Shown here piece after piece: positions 16,840 to 25,452 of a stretch of DNA of 64,000 nucleotides (the stretch's first letter is position 1; each line of letters opens with the position of its first letter). Both the position numbers and the translations under genes were made by a program. The stretch spans positions 1,674,001 to 1,738,000 of the forward strand of contig CP014771.1 in NCBI GenBank assembly GCA_001596155.1, read 5' to 3'. The notes below the pieces were generated by a model. It searched no databases, had not been told where the DNA came from, and was given only the letters and a program-made list of their open reading frames with translations. This DNA is from Hymenobacter psoromatis. GTDB taxonomy: Bacteria; Bacteroidota; Bacteroidia; Cytophagales; Hymenobacteraceae.

Positions 16840-19518
16840 TTAAAAAGGAGCATCGTCACTTTGATTAGGATTCTTGGGAAAAGAGAATGCCTGTGGAGGT
16901 GTTTCATTTACTTTGCTACCAAAGCGCATAGTAGTCATTTGAGACTGAGGCTGTTCAGATTCAAATGTAGAAGGTAAAGCGTTGAACCCGGAACCACTAC
17001 CCAACATATTCTGGCTTCCTGAACCTAGAGAATTAAAATCACCGCCCCCATCAAATCCGTCGAGGTCGGCGAACTTAGTAAAGCGGCCGATGAACTTGAG
17101 TTGCACATCTACAAGTGAACCGTTCCGGTGCTTAGCAATAATAACTTCACCCATACCCAAAGTAGAATTACCCATCTCATCCTCCGTAATCTTGTAGTAT
17201 TCAGGTCGGTAGAGAAAAATAACCATGTCAGCATCCTGCTCGATGGAGCCTGATTCGCGCAGGTCGCTGAGCTGGGGTCTTTTATCGCCGCCTCGGGTTT
17301 CGACCGAGCGCGAGAGCTGCGAAAGCGCAATTACCGGGATGTTCAGCTCCTTGGCAATGCCCTTGAGCGCCCGCGAGATGCTGGCGATTTCCTGCTCGCG
17401 GTTGCCGCCCGGCCGCCCGGCCTCACCGCCGCTCATCAGCTGCAAGTAGTCGACGATAACCAGTTGAATATCGTGCTGCGACTTGAGGCGGCGGCACTTG
17501 GCGCGCAGCTCCCGGATGCTGAGCGCAGGCGTATCGTCAATAAAAATCGGGGCCGACGACAACGCCGAAATCTTATAATTGAGTCTCTTCCACTCATCGT
17601 CGCTTAAGTTACCCTTCTTTATTTTCTCCGAATCCAGTTCCGCTTCTGCCGAAATCAAACGGTTGACAAGCTGCAGAGACGACATTTCGAGCGAGAAAAT
17701 GGCGACCGCCTTATTGAAATCCACGGCCGCGTTGCGCATGGCTGACACCACGAAAGCCGTGTTGTGCGTCACGGTGCAATCGGCCAGCAAGAAGAGGTGG
17801 TTGCCGTCAATCTCGAAGCCGTAGTAATCGTCTTCCTGGTCAAACTCCACCGAAATTCCGGTCATGCGCCAATCGACGCCCGAGGCCCACAGATTGGCTT
17901 TTTTGCGCGCCACGCGCACCGGCACCCGGTCAATATCGCCATAAATCCGCACGCGGTACACTTCGCTTTCGTAGCCGATTTTATTGATAACGGCCCGCTT
18001 CTTTTTCAGCGAGGTGCGGAAGCCCAGCGAGTCGCACAAGAACTTAATCTGGTGGGCCAGCTCCTTGTTTTTCTGGGTAATCTCGTAGCCGTTGCTTACT
18101 GAGTCGAGGTGGCCATCCGAGTCGATAAGGCCGGCCAGTAAGCGCAGGCGGTACTCGGTCGAATTAATTAAATAGGCCTGCGGAATGTGCTTGTTATGGA
18201 ACACGCCCAGCTGGCGCAACTCGTCCTGCACCGAGTACTCGGCAAGGCTACCCCCCTGCCGGCCGCGCGTGATGCCGTAGCTGTTGCAGCGGTTGGCCAC
18301 TACGCCGGTGGTCACCTGCATTCCCAGCTCGCTGGTATATTCACGCAGATAATCAATGATTTCGACATCCTGACCGGTGATGCGGGCGTTGGCCGACGAG
18401 CCATCGCCCAGCCACACGCCCAGGAAATACGGGTCCAGCGGCACGGCCTTTTCAGCAAACTCGATGGCCACTTTGTAGCCTTTGTAATTCGACTGAAACT
18501 TGGGGCCTTTTTTCAGCCACTCGCGCACTTCGATGTTGAGCACGTCGCCGTGGCGGTGCGGACCCTCATTGCGCGAGCGCTTGAGCGAGAGGATATGACT
18601 CTCGTTCACGCGGTAGTCGTCGCCTTTATTCTGGCGCACCCAGTACATGTTTTCGCGGCCGCGGGCCAGGCTCAGCACCCGGCGCGGCGTCGAGTCGTCG
18701 CCCATCAGCAAGTCGCCGGTGCGCATGTCTTCCACGTTGCACAGAGTGCCGTCGTACATCATCACTTTGGTGCCCAGCGCCAAGCATTTTCCCATGCCTG
18801 GCCTAGCTGCAACAATCACTAAGTCAGATGGTTGCCAACCGCTAGTCACTTGGTCTAGTGCTGAAAAACCAGTAGGCACTCCTGTAAGACCATCTTTTTG
18901 ATTACCTTTTTCTTCCAGTTCTTTGAGTGCTTTAACCATCAGGTCCTGCATCGAATCAACTCCCTTCCGCATATTCTCTTCAGACACCTGGAAAACAGCT
19001 TTCTCCGTGGCGTCGAGAAGTTCAAATGCATCTGTAGTGTCTTCGTATGCGTCACGCAAGATTTCAAAGGCAGAACTAATTAACTCTCTCTTAATTGCTG
19101 CCTCAAGTATTTTTCGAGCATGTGACTCAACGTGGGCTGCTGAGTTAATATGAAGAGTGAGACTGGCTACATAACCAACACCACCAGCTAGCTCTAAATC
19201 ACCCGTCTCACGCAACCTCTGAACTACTGTGAGCTGGTCAACAGGCTCTTGCTTATCAAATAAGCCACTGATAGCTCTAAATATACGCTGGTGTTCAGGC
19301 TTATAAAAGCTATGTTCTTTCAACATATCAATTATTGTCGTAAGCGCATCCTTTTCAAGCATGAGCGCACCTAACACAGCAGCCTCCATCTCCAAGCGCT
19401 GAGGTGGCAGTTTGCCAGTGGGCGACATGGGCAACTGTCGCATACCGTTCGCGCTTTTAAAGGTAGCGGCGGCACGGGCAGCAGACTGCTTGACGCGGTC
19501 GTCCGAACGGTCGTTCAT
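16840..19518 (-). CDS. dnaB: Replicative DNA helicase DnaB containing an intein
   Basis: 892 residues as encoded: N-extein 1-244, intein 245-586, C-extein 587-892. The spliced helicase would be 550 residues. The N-terminal domain (PPQRLEMEAAVLGALMLE) is the DnaG/loader-interaction part. The RecA-like domain has Walker A GMGK split by the intein from T587, Walker B (VIVDYLQLM) and the DnaB motifs SQLSRSVE and SDLRESGSIEQDAD. The hexamer unwinds DNA at the replication fork. Parts of the exteins (16840-17215, 17575-17700, 18790-19430) look markedly A/T-richer than the intein and the 17215-17560 block. Confidence 0.96.
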   Translation of the reverse strand: MNDRSDDRVKQSAARAAATFKSANGMRQLPMSPTGKLPPQRLEMEAAVLGALMLEKDALTTIIDMLKEHSFYKPEHQRIFRAISGLFDKQEPVDQLTVVQRLRETGDLELAGGVGYVASLTLHINSAAHVESHARKILEAAIKRELISSAFEILRDAYEDTTDAFELLDATEKAVFQVSEENMRKGVDSMQDLMVKALKELEEKGNQKDGLTGVPTGFSALDQVTSGWQPSDLVIVAARPGMGKCLALGTKVMMYDGTLCNVEDMRTGDLLMGDDSTPRRVLSLARGRENMYWVRQNKGDDYRVNESHILSLKRSRNEGPHRHGDVLNIEVREWLKKGPKFQSNYKGYKVAIEFAEKAVPLDPYFLGVWLGDGSSANARITGQDVEIIDYLREYTSELGMQVTTGVVANRCNSYGITRGRQGGSLAEYSVQDELRQLGVFHNKHIPQAYLINSTEYRLRLLAGLIDSDGHLDSVSNGYEITQKNKELAHQIKFLCDSLGFRTSLKKKRAVINKIGYESEVYRVRIYGDIDRVPVRVARKKANLWASGVDWRMTGISVEFDQEDDYYGFEIDGNHLFLLADCTVTHNTAFVVSAMRNAAVDFNKAVAIFSLEMSSLQLVNRLISAEAELDSEKIKKGNLSDDEWKRLNYKISALSSAPIFIDDTPALSIRELRAKCRRLKSQHDIQLVIVDYLQLMSGGEAGRPGGNREQEIASISRALKGIAKELNIPVIALSQLSRSVETRGGDKRPQLSDLRESGSIEQDADMVIFLYRPEYYKITEDEMGNSTLGMGEVIIAKHRNGSLVDVQLKFIGRFTKFADLDGFDGGGDFNSLGSGSQNMLGSGSGFNALPSTFESEQPQSQMTTMRFGSKVNETPPQAFSFPKNPNQSDDAPF
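17761..18786 (-). other. Intein with LAGLIDADG homing endonuclease, in the DnaB P-loop
   Basis: 342 residues from Cys1 (codon 18786-18784) to the C-terminal His-Asn (17766-17761), with Thr as the +1 extein residue. Block A is CLALGTKVMMYDG and block B contains NESHILSL. The endonuclease blocks are LGVWLGDGS and LLAGLIDSDGHL. Blocks F/G are GFEIDGNHLFLLADCTVTHN. All splicing residues are in place, so self-excision is expected to restore GMGK-T. The two LAGLIDADG motifs indicate that the homing enzyme may be active. Confidence 0.95.
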
Positions 19519-19536
19519 TATTCAGGGGGTAGGCAG

Positions 19537-19552
19537 GAGAGAGAGAGAGAGA
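19537..19552. repeat. (GA)8 microsatellite in the dnaB leader
   Basis: Sixteen bases of pure GA repeat, 19 bp upstream of the dnaB start codon (CT on the mRNA sense strand). It could vary in length by slippage. A GGGGGTAGG motif lies between it and the start. Confidence 0.8.
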
Positions 19553-19822
19553 AACAGCGCGGCGGCCACTTCGCGAAAAGCAGCCAGGCCGCGAAGAGCC
19601 TGAACTAACAAAGCTAACTTAAAAGTGCCCGAAATGAAAGCCGGGTGGAGGCAATTGTTTTGGGCCAATTGCCCGGCCCGACCGGGAGCCCGGCCGTACT
19701 TTCGCGCCCTGCAACCGGCTGGCAGCGGGCGGTTTAGCCAAGGGCGGCGGGCGGGTTTGCTAGTTGGCATTAGCTCACCAGAGCAACTTAATTTTAACCC
19801 TAAGCAGTTAAGCAACAATAAC

Positions 19823-21187
19823 TTGGAAAATATTCATCTTATTGCCGTGGGCGGCAGCATTATGCACAATCTGGCGCTGGCGCTGGCCCGGCGCGGCGCG
19901 CACGTGACGGGCTCGGACGACGAGATTTTTGAGCCGGCCCGCTCGCGGCTGGCCGCCGCCGGCCTCCTACCCCCCGCCGAGGGTTGGGACGCGGCCCGCG
20001 TGACGCCCGACCTCACGGCCGTGATTGTGGGCATGCACGCCCGCCCCGACAACCCCGAGCTGGCCCGCGCCCAGGAGTTGGGCCTCAAAATCTACTCCTT
20101 TCCCGAGTATATCTACGAGGCCAGCAAGGATAAGCAGCGCGTGGTGATTGGCGGCTCGCACGGCAAAACGAGCATTACGGCGCTCATTCTGCACGTGCTG
20201 CGGTTTCACGGGCGGCAGTTCGACTACGCGGTGGGCGCGCAGCTGGCGGGCTTCGATTTGATGGTGCAATTGACGGATGAGGCGCCGGTTATCATCATTG
20301 AGGGCGATGAGTATTTGTCGTCGCCGGTGGACCGGCGGCCCAAATTTCACCTCTACCAACACCACATCGGGGTGATTTCGGGTATCAGCTGGGACCACAT
20401 CAACGTGTTTCCGACCGAGGAAATCTACCGCGAGCAGTTCGAGCTATTTGCTCGCCAAACGCCCAAGGCCGGCGTGCTCATCTATGACCGCGACGACGAG
20501 CAAACCCAGCTCGTGGCCGTGCCCAGCAACCCTGACGTGACCTACGTGGGCTACGGCCCGCACGAAAACGTAATCCGCGACGGCCGCACCTACCTCATTA
20601 CCAAGAAGGACGAGGAAGTGCCCATTCAGGTATTTGGGGAGCACAACCTGCGCAACATCTCGGCGGCCAAAGAGGTGTGCAAGCAGCTGAGCATCAAGGG
20701 CAAGGATTTTTACAAGGCCGTGGCGACGTTTAGGGGCGCGGCGCGGCGGCTGGAGCTGGTGCGCGAAGGCGCGACGTCGGTGGTATACAAGGACTTTGCC
20801 CACGCGCCCAGCAAGCTGCGCGCCACGGCCACGGCTTTCAAGCAGCAGTTCCCCCAGCGGCGGCTGGTGGCCTGCCTGGAGCTGCACACCTTCAGCTCGC
20901 TCAACCCGGCCTTTTTGCCGCAGTACGCGCACTGCTTCGACGCGCCCGACGTGGCGGTGGTGTATTTCAATCCCCACGTGCTCGAACACAAGCGCCTACC
21001 CCCCCTCGCGCCGGCCGCCGTGGCGGCCGCCTTTGCCCGGCCCGATTTGCGCGTGTTCACCGATAGCCAGGCGCTGGCCGCTTTCCTGCACGCGCAGGCC
21101 TGGGCCGACACCAATTTGCTGCTGATGACCAGCGGCACGTTTGACGGGCTGGATTTGCCGGAGCTGGCGGCCGAGGTGGTGGGGTAG
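19823..21187 (+). CDS. mpl: Mpl-type Mur ligase (UDP-MurNAc:tripeptide ligase)
   Basis: About 455 residues. The fold of Mur ligases is clear: N-terminal NIHLIAVGGSIMHNLALAL, the ATP loop VIGGSHGKTSITA, EGDEYLSS, ISWDHINVFPT, and a C-terminal domain with FAHAPSK. In known systems Mpl reattaches recycled murein tripeptide to UDP-MurNAc. I chose TTG 19823 as start because homology begins there. The frame is open from an ATG at 19625, but that stretch contains a promoter-like TACTTTCG at 19697 and reads as leader. The stop TAG is part of a GGGGTAGGG motif. Confidence 0.85.
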   Translation: MENIHLIAVGGSIMHNLALALARRGAHVTGSDDEIFEPARSRLAAAGLLPPAEGWDAARVTPDLTAVIVGMHARPDNPELARAQELGLKIYSFPEYIYEASKDKQRVVIGGSHGKTSITALILHVLRFHGRQFDYAVGAQLAGFDLMVQLTDEAPVIIIEGDEYLSSPVDRRPKFHLYQHHIGVISGISWDHINVFPTEEIYREQFELFARQTPKAGVLIYDRDDEQTQLVAVPSNPDVTYVGYGPHENVIRDGRTYLITKKDEEVPIQVFGEHNLRNISAAKEVCKQLSIKGKDFYKAVATFRGAARRLELVREGATSVVYKDFAHAPSKLRATATAFKQQFPQRRLVACLELHTFSSLNPAFLPQYAHCFDAPDVAVVYFNPHVLEHKRLPPLAPAAVAAAFARPDLRVFTDSQALAAFLHAQAWADTNLLLMTSGTFDGLDLPELAAEVVG

Positions 21188-21197
21188 GGTTTAGAAA

Positions 21198-21283
21198 CGG
21201 CGGCCCGGTGGGGCCGCCGGGGTTTGGTTTTCCGCGCCGCCCGGCCGGGTTGCTCCTCACGGGGCCGCCCGGCCGGGCGGCGC
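21198..21283 (+). terminator. Two GC hairpins after mpl
   Basis: First hairpin CGGCGGCC/GGCCGCCG at about 21198-21219 followed by GGTTTGGTTTT. Second is a perfect 16-bp stem GCGCCGCCCGGCCGGG (21234-21249 / 21268-21283). The first is the likely mpl terminator. The rest of the gap to 21575 turns A/T-rich from about 21400, a probable promoter region for the next gene, with no firm consensus match. Confidence 0.55.
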
Positions 21284-21574
21284 GGCTGCTTTATGGCAGT
21301 CCTGTAGTTCTTAGGGTTGCTACCGCTTTATTTCTTCAGCGTTGCGATGTCACAATTCAACTCTTCTTTGCCATTCTGCCCGCAGGCTTAACCGCATCCG
21401 CGAATTATGAACGTATGATTAAGTTTTTTGACAGAATAAAATCATATTTTTATAGGATAAGTACTTGTCACAGAAACTACTACTTTGTCCTTTTTATCAG
21501 CTAAGCTTATGCGCACATTTGCCTACCTCTTCTGCCGGGGCGTAGCTTCGCCGCTCACCCTTTTTTCATCCCGT

Positions 21575-22327
21575 ATGTTTCCTGTTCAGCGTCTTTTCTC
21601 TACTGCTTTTCTGGCTGCTACCCTGGCTGGCCCCGCCCTGGCCCGAACCACCCCGGCCGATACGGCCCGTACCTACCGGCACCAGCTGGGCCTGACGGCC
21701 AGCCCACAATTTGGTAATCTTTTCACGACCAACCGGGTGCTACCCGTGGGCCTGCTCTACAAGCGGCAGATGCGGCCGGGCCAGGCCTTGCGCGTGCGAC
21801 TGACGGGCTACTACTCGCGCCGGGATACGGCCACGGCAGGCGGGGCGGGGTACATACAAGAGAGAGGGCCGGATGCCCGCGTCTGGGAAGTCAACGCGTT
21901 CGTGGGCTATGAGTGGCAGCACAAGCTGAGCCGGCACTGGCAATGGTATTACGGGTTGGAAGCGGGCGGGGGATACCGGGACGAGCATCGGGCTTATACC
22001 AATTACTACCATAACCCTATCGGGTTTAATGGGGGTGGCCCCTATACCAATACAGATATTGGCTCACGCGACCTCTCCCGCTGGCAGGTGCAGGGCAGGG
22101 GCCTCGCGGGATTGAGCTACGCTATGACTTCACAAGTACGTCTGTTTGCGGAAACGGCAGTCGGTGTGAGTTACCGGCACCAAAAAAGTTGGGGCAGCTA
22201 CACGACTACCGTTGATAACCCCAATTACGGTGTATCACCTGGCGGCGTGTACCACGATAATATAATCAATACGTGGCACTTGAATTACTTCCCGGTTCAG
22301 GTACTGGGGCTGGCCGTCTGTTTTTAA
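21575..22327 (+). CDS. Secreted beta-barrel-like protein of unknown function
   Basis: 250 residues from ATG 21575, which starts a good signal peptide (MFPVQRLFSTAFLAATLAGPALA); in-frame ATGs at 21485 and 21509 add residues that do not improve it. The mature part alternates polar and aromatic residues (WEVNAFVGYEWQHKLSRHWQWYYGLEAG, VRLFAETAVGVSYRH) and ends in Phe after LGLAVCF. These are features of small outer-membrane beta-barrels. I do not recognise a named family. It is followed after 25 bp by the T9SS protein gene on the same strand. Confidence 0.7.
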   Translation: MFPVQRLFSTAFLAATLAGPALARTTPADTARTYRHQLGLTASPQFGNLFTTNRVLPVGLLYKRQMRPGQALRVRLTGYYSRRDTATAGGAGYIQERGPDARVWEVNAFVGYEWQHKLSRHWQWYYGLEAGGGYRDEHRAYTNYYHNPIGFNGGGPYTNTDIGSRDLSRWQVQGRGLAGLSYAMTSQVRLFAETAVGVSYRHQKSWGSYTTTVDNPNYGVSPGGVYHDNIINTWHLNYFPVQVLGLAVCF

Positions 22328-23466
22328 TCTTTCACCTTTTCCCCTCTTTCCCATGAAAAATACACTTCTACTTATTCTGATGCTCGCTTGCGCCGTTCTG
22401 CCGCATTTGATGCAGGCTCAAGGCATTAATGCTTCACCCACCGGCGATGCGTGCCCCAATAAGGACTACACGTACACATACAGCGGCTCAGCCCTTGGGT
22501 GCAGTTGGGCAGTGAAAGGGGCCTACACGCTTATTTCAGGCGGCGGGGCGAACAGTACCTCCATCACCGTCCGCTGGAAGGACGTGCCCACCGACGCCAC
22601 TAACAACCCCACCTCCGTTGGGCTCGGCTGCGGCTCCTCTAGCGGTCCGTCGCCGGTTTCCGTTTTCGTCAGCTCCATCAGCGACAAGACGCCGGGGCCA
22701 CTGACTATCAACGGAACTCAAATTAATGCCTCCTACAATCTCCCTTTCGGCGATATTACAACGTTCACCCTACGGGTGCCTTTGGTTGAGCTACCGCAAA
22801 GCAATGCAAATGCAGTCCCGCTTTTTGCCCTGACTTACGATTGGGTTATTCCTAGCGGTTGGCGTTATAACGACGGCACCAACTACGTATCGGATGGTAG
22901 CACAATGCACCGTGTTACCAGTAATTCCTCCTCACAAGGCAACCAGATATCCGTCACACCGTCCTCCGACTCGGGCGGCCTCATCAGCGTGCGGGCCGTT
23001 AATAATAACTGCGTGGGCGCTTCCACCGGACCGGTCAACTCCATCAGCAAGACAGCGAACGGCTTCGTAGCCCGCCCTACCCCTCAACTCACCATCATTA
23101 GCAATAAAAGCCCCAGCGGCGGCGACTTTTCACTTACTTGCGGCGACCAGAGCGACTACCACTTTCGCAGCAAATCGGACCCCACTCCGTCGGACGGCAG
23201 TTTTGACGGCTACGTTTTCAATTTCAGTGGCAATGGTATTATCACGCCAACCGGCAATGTGGCCGGCCAGCAGCCCGCTACCAACTTTACCGGCGCTACG
23301 GGCCAGGTAAGCATTAGTCTTCGAGCTCGCTATACCCGCAATGGAGCCAGTATCATGGTAGCTGCTCCGAATGTGAATGCGACAGTGCAACAGCTACCAG
23401 CGCCGACTATCGTCACCAACATGCCTACTTCTAGTGGCAACCCGTCCATCTGTTCGCCAGTAAATA

Positions 23467-24507
23467 TAGCGGATTCGCAAACAGTTAAGCCACTATCAGT
23501 TACTTGTCGTATTAGCGTTTATGAACCCGTACTCGCTTGATTTACGTACCCGGGTGGCGGCGGCCTGCCAGGAGCCGGGGGCCAAAAAAGCCGCCGTTGC
23601 CCGGCGCTTCGATGTGAGCCGCTCCTTTGTCAAAAGCCTGGTTCGCCAGCAGCAACAAACCGGCTCACTGGCCCCCAAACCGGCCAGTAGCGGCCGGGCC
23701 CGCTACCTCGATGCCGCCGCCCAAGCCTGGCTCGTGGCCTACGTGGCGCAACACCCCGATGCTACGCTGGCCGAGCTAAACCAGGCCTGGCAGGCCAGCG
23801 GGGGCCGCCCCGTGGGCCAAACCTGCCTCTGGCAAGTGCTGGACGAACACGAGCTGCGGCGAAAAAAAAGCCCCCACGCGGCTGAACGCGACACCGAGCG
23901 CGTACGCCAGGCCCGTCAGGACCATGTCGAACAGGTCTGCACCCGCCCCGATGTTGCCCGGTTCCATTTTCTGGATGAGACGGGCTTGCGGCTGGATTAC
24001 GCCCGCACCCACGGCCGGGCGGTGGGTGGGCAACGCGTCCGGGGGGCCGTGCCGCTGCGTCGGGGCCGCTCCTACACCCTTATTGGTACGCTGTCCGTGC
24101 GCGGGCTTGGAGCCCTGCAATTGCTCCATCAGCCCCTCAACAAGCACAGTTTCGCCCTCTACGTAGGCCGGTGCCTGGCCCCCACCCTGCGCCGGGGCGA
24201 TGTGCTAGTGCTCGACAACCTGCCCGTGCACCACCTCGCGGGCCTGCGCGAGTGGCTGGCCAAGCGGGGCGTGGACGTGGTCTTTCTGCCCCCGTACTCC
24301 CCCGATTTTTCCCCCATCGAGCAGGCCTGGAGCAAGCTCAAAACCAAGCTGCGCACCTGCGCCGCCCGTTCCTACGAGGCCCTAAAAGAAGCCGTACGTG
24401 AGGCCATCGACTGGATTAGTAGTCAGGACGCCCAAAACTGGTTTGACCATTGTGGCTACCACACCAAACCTGCCCAAAAAGCGGTTTAAGCGTTTGCGAA
24501 TTCGCTA
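23467..24507 (+). mobile_element. IS630-family insertion sequence A
   Basis: 1041 bp, flanked by TA dinucleotides (23465-23466 and 24508-24509) as expected for IS630/Tc1-mariner target duplication. Imperfect terminal inverted repeats: TAGCGGATTCGCAAAC at left, and TAGCGAATTCGCAAAC as the complement of the right end. The TATATA context makes the edge uncertain by 2 bp. It contains one transposase gene in the same direction as the host gene. Base composition is close to the host, so it is adapted to this genome. Confidence 0.9.
23521..24489 (+). CDS. IS630 family transposase
   Basis: 322 residues, single intact ORF. The N-terminal helix-turn-helix/winged region (LDLRTRVAAACQEPGAKKAA, VARRFDVSRSFVKSLV) recognises the ends. 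The DDE domain has HFLDETG (Asp), VLVLDNLPVHH (Asp) and PPYSPDFSPIEQAWSKLK (Glu), all family hallmarks. Nothing appears disabled, so the element may be active. It cuts and reinserts at TA. Confidence 0.95.
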   Translation: MNPYSLDLRTRVAAACQEPGAKKAAVARRFDVSRSFVKSLVRQQQQTGSLAPKPASSGRARYLDAAAQAWLVAYVAQHPDATLAELNQAWQASGGRPVGQTCLWQVLDEHELRRKKSPHAAERDTERVRQARQDHVEQVCTRPDVARFHFLDETGLRLDYARTHGRAVGGQRVRGAVPLRRGRSYTLIGTLSVRGLGALQLLHQPLNKHSFALYVGRCLAPTLRRGDVLVLDNLPVHHLAGLREWLAKRGVDVVFLPPYSPDFSPIEQAWSKLKTKLRTCAARSYEALKEAVREAIDWISSQDAQNWFDHCGYHTKPAQKAV

Positions 24508-24728
24508 TATATCCGCAAGCTACTCTGCAACTAAGTAGCTGGCGCTAATTAGATTATGTTAAATTTGGAGAAATTTATCTTCCATAAATTTCCTACTTGT
24601 GCTAAGCAACGATTAACTGCATAGAACAGGGTATCTTTCGTATGATAATCAGCTGGGTCAAGCTGTTCTTTTTTTAATTTGCGCCAAAGCGTTTCCGCCA
24701 GATTCAAGTACGGTGAATACGTAGGTAA

Positions 24729-24996
24729 CTAAACGACTATGGACTGTAAGTCCATAGGTTTGAAAGCGAATGGAATTCGGCGGTTTCGGCTAAAGCCGAC
24801 TGAAAGAAGCCACTGAAAGTGGGTCGCTTTAGAATAAAATTCTGCTGGCTAAACGCTGGCGTCGGTCATTGAGCAAATAGCAATAACTAACTGACAATCA
24901 AAAATTAAACAGCCTTGCCTGAACAAGACCGGCAAAAGTGAGTAGCAACTAAAGTCTTGCCCTAAAGGGCATAGCTTTAACTAGCGTACTTGAAAA
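24729..24996 (-). mobile_element. 268-bp palindrome-ended element (IS200/IS605 PATE-like, possible omega-RNA scaffold)
   Basis: It splits the IS630-B transposase between codons for Tyr and Leu, without target duplication, directly 3' of TTAC on the minus strand. IS608-type TnpA uses just such a TTAC target. Each end carries a subterminal hairpin: TGCCCT-AA-AGGGCA (24958-24971, left end) and CTATGGACT-GTA-AGTCCATAG (24737-24757, 8 nt from the right end). Two more stems sit near the right end: TCGGC/GCCGA at 24786-24799 and CACT/AGTG at 24811-24821. It has no ORF of note. It looks like a non-autonomous IS200/IS605 derivative whose right end could encode a TnpB-type guide-RNA scaffold. Confidence 0.65.
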
Positions 24997-25445
24997 GTAA
25001 AATAGGTACAAGCCTCGTTCTTCCCAAAAAGGTAGTTGCTGCTGGATAAGCTGGGCTTTGTGCATACTTGCATTATCCAATACAATGAACGTTGGCTTTT
25101 TAAGTTGAAAGGATATCTCTTCTAATTGCGTAAATATGAACTGTGCGTTAATATTCTTTTCGGTCATTACCCAATGCGTTTCATTGCGTCGGTTGATGAT
25201 TCCCCAGCTATTTATTTTATAGCCCTTCTCAACATCTGTTGAAACCACTTCTCCCGGAAATTGCCAGCCGTAAGGAACATAGCCCGTACTCCAAACATGA
25301 CTTTCATCTCCGTACAATAAGTCCACAAAACCTTGCTCGTAAAGATTCTCTAGTTCAGCCAGTTGCTCTTTTTTTAGCGCGTATATCTCCGGGCAGGGTT
25401 CCCCTTTGCACCGTTTCCTTATGCGTTTATATCGTCCGCCAAGAC

Positions 25446-25452
25446 TTTTAAA
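25446..25452 (-). other. Programmed -1 frameshift site (T TTA AAA)
   Basis: On the minus strand the zero-frame codons are TTA AAA preceded by T, a canonical X-XXY-YYZ heptamer. It lies 33 nt before the zero-frame TAA at 25419. Slipping back by one joins the DNA-binding ORF to the DDE ORF at exactly the point where homology changes frame. Confidence 0.7.

Noticed and set aside
19625..19822. Extended N-terminus of the Mpl ligase
   Set aside because: The 66 residues before the Mur-ligase start have no homology, and the DNA contains a promoter-like element; treated as leader.
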